From: Salinivirgaceae bacterium
GTDB taxonomy: Bacteria; Bacteroidota; Bacteroidia; Bacteroidales; SZUA-534
Length of the DNA stretch: 64,000 nucleotides
Assembly: GCA_017557785.1 (NCBI GenBank)
Contig: JAFYYA010000115.1
Coordinates: 1-64,000, forward strand
Reading direction: 5' to 3'
Part shown: positions 62,744-64,000 of the stretch, one piece after another
Layout of the letters: every line of letters starts with the position of its first letter
Numbering within the stretch: position 1 is the first letter of the stretch
Translations under genes and position numbers: made by a program
Notes under the pieces: generated by a model
Seen by the model: the letters and a program-made list of their open reading frames with translations, nothing else
Database searches by the model: none
Told to the model about the DNA's origin: nothing

Positions 62744-64000
62744 ATGAAATATATGCATAATAAAATATTAGTGTGTGCCGCTTTGGTATCCTTGCCTTGC
62801 GGATTGTTTGCACAAGCTAGCGCGGATACTGTAGCCGTATCTGGTGATTCGGCATACATGGTGAATACCGCATTCAGAAAGGTGGCGCAGGACGATTTGT
62901 TGACCGGCATTTCGGTGGTAAATATTGATGAAATGCTGAACAGCAACTATACAACATACAGTTTGACAAATATGGTGTCGCTTGCAAATGGTTGGAACGG
63001 CACTTCGATGTGGGGTATGGACGATTATCTGGTTCTCATTGACGGAATGCCGCGTGAAGCTAATAATGTAATGCCTTCGGAAATTGCTCAAATAAGTTTC
63101 CTGAAAGGCGCAAACGCTGTTGCTCTATATGGTAGCCGTGCCGCAAAAGGAGTTCTGCTTATCACGACTAAGCGCGGTAATCTGAACGAAAAGCTGAAGA
63201 TTGACGGCCGCTTTAATGCCGGTTTCCATGTGGCTAAAAAGCTTCCTGAATATATGGGCGCAGCCGAGTATATGCGTTACTACAACTTGGCAAGCAAGAA
63301 CGACAACGGTGGTGTGGACAAACCTGTATTCAGCGACGAACTGATAGCAAATTACGAATCGGGAGTTAATCCGTATCACTATCCTGACATTGATTTCTAT
63401 TCATCGAAGTACATAAAGAAAGTATATAACTTTGATGATGCCGTTCTGGAGTTCTCAGGTGGCAGCAAGAACGCCCGCTACTATGTTAACATCAACGCTT
63501 ATACTTTTGGTGATTATCTGAAGGTTGGTGAAACCAAGCATGACCGCACAAACCGTTTAAGTGTGCGTGGTAATGTTGATATGAATTTGAACAAATACAT
63601 CAGTGCATACATCGATGCTAATGCAACATTCTATGACATCAATAGTCGCAAAGGCAATTATTGGTCAGATGCATCGACAATACGTCCGAACATAAAGCCT
63701 AATTTGAAAACGAACACGGCATTGCTTATCCCTGTTGACCTGGTGTCTGATCCTGATGCTATGGCCATGATTGGTACTACAGCCAATATATATGACGGGA
63801 AATTCCTTGCCGCAGCCAACAAGACTGACGTAAATAATGTGTTCGCTCAAATATATGCAGGTGGCAAAACAAAATGGACAAGCCGACAGTTCCAGTTCGA
63901 TGCCGGTATGCGTTTCGACTTGGGCAAGTTGCTTGAAGGTCTGGCATTCAAGGCTTCGTTGGGAATGGATTTCCAAACTAATTACACGCAGGAGTTCAAT
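62744..64000 (+). CDS. SusC-family transporter, type B', cassette 2, cut at window end
   Basis: 419 codons are visible and the frame is open at base 64000. The ATG at 62744 was chosen because it gives the same 36-base gap and similar first residues (MKYMHNKILV) as susC(B); ATGs at 62720 and 62753 are also in frame. Like its paralogue it lacks the carboxypeptidase-regulatory-like domain: after the signal peptide (ends CGLFAQ) come DSAYMVNTAFRKVAQDDLL, then the plug (DYLVLIDGMPREAN, LYGSRAAKGVLLITTKRG) and the start of the barrel. About 55% of the protein is probably outside. Confidence 0.92.
   Translation, partial: MKYMHNKILVCAALVSLPCGLFAQASADTVAVSGDSAYMVNTAFRKVAQDDLLTGISVVNIDEMLNSNYTTYSLTNMVSLANGWNGTSMWGMDDYLVLIDGMPREANNVMPSEIAQISFLKGANAVALYGSRAAKGVLLITTKRGNLNEKLKIDGRFNAGFHVAKKLPEYMGAAEYMRYYNLASKNDNGGVDKPVFSDELIANYESGVNPYHYPDIDFYSSKYIKKVYNFDDAVLEFSGGSKNARYYVNINAYTFGDYLKVGETKHDRTNRLSVRGNVDMNLNKYISAYIDANATFYDINSRKGNYWSDASTIRPNIKPNLKTNTALLIPVDLVSDPDAMAMIGTTANIYDGKFLAAANKTDVNNVFAQIYAGGKTKWTSRQFQFDAGMRFDLGKLLEGLAFKASLGMDFQTNYTQEFN

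Larger units (their letters stand above)
45636..64000 (+). repeat. Tandem duplication of a susC-susD-susC-susD cassette
   Basis: Copy 1 is 45636-57264 and copy 2 starts near 57470 and leaves the window. Gene order, the SusC class at each position and intergenic lengths agree: 11 bases between susC(A) and susD(A) in both, and 36 bases between susD(A) and susC(B) in both. The leader before susC(A) is duplicated too. The copies have diverged through their whole length, so the event is old or under diversifying selection. A strong terminator at 57282-57316 separates them. Confidence 0.85.

Noticed and set aside
1-64000. CRISPR arrays, insertion sequences, integrases, rRNA genes or prophage genes
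   Set aside because: I looked for regularly spaced repeats, transposase or integrase motifs and rRNA sequence and found none.

Overview
The window is chromosomal DNA from a member of the Bacteroidota, most likely the order Bacteroidales. The evidence is four SusC-type and three partner SusD-type proteins, a one-protein hybrid two-component system (HTCS), two proteins with type IX secretion (T9SS) type A sorting tails, many copies of the Bacteroidota promoter -7 element TAnnTTTG (several with TTTG 19-21 bases upstream), and A-rich leaders in place of strong Shine-Dalgarno sites. The genus cannot be fixed from the sequence. No rRNA, IS element, prophage or CRISPR array was seen.

Bases 1-14.7 kb are mostly core functions. 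On the minus strand an attenuator-like leader (a 39-residue peptide with five consecutive Thr codons) precedes thrA, which is followed directly by thrC (cut by the window edge). On the plus strand are two paralogous DUF2975 membrane proteins and a small HTH regulator. Then, on the minus strand, come tig-clpP-clpX-pcm-5-formyl-THF cyclo-ligase, tRNA-Leu(UAG), a membrane-anchored PAS/class III nucleotide cyclase, a SiaB-like GHKL kinase and a secreted protein of unknown function. A plus-strand DUF1573 lipid/envelope protein closes the block.

Bases 14.8-22 kb hold envelope genes on the plus strand: a stand-alone TonB-dependent receptor with an STN domain, a START-like protein, and a translationally overlapping trio of LptF/LptG-type permease, family 4-like glycosyltransferase and membrane family 2 glycosyltransferase.

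Bases 22-64 kb are a glycan-use region. It begins with a GH127 (beta-L-arabinofuranosidase-type) lipoprotein and a GH43-CBM6 enzyme, and then has a TPR/SpoIIE phosphatase, a very large secreted lamin-tail/CotH/T9SS protein, a CPBP protease, a secreted alpha/beta hydrolase, a T9SS carbohydrate-binding-like protein and a SusD/SusC pair, all but the CotH gene on the minus strand. A 1368-residue HTCS lies between this arm and a plus-strand cluster of a tandemly duplicated cassette: SusC(A)-SusD(A)-SusC(B)-SusD(B)-DUF1735-like lipoprotein, then SusC(A')-SusD(A')-SusC(B')... running off the window. Intergenic spacings of 11 and 36 bases are identical in the two copies. TGTTACAT-like motifs flank the HTCS on both sides and are the best candidate for its operator. 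Enzyme content suggests arabinose-containing plant glycans as substrate, but this is inference.
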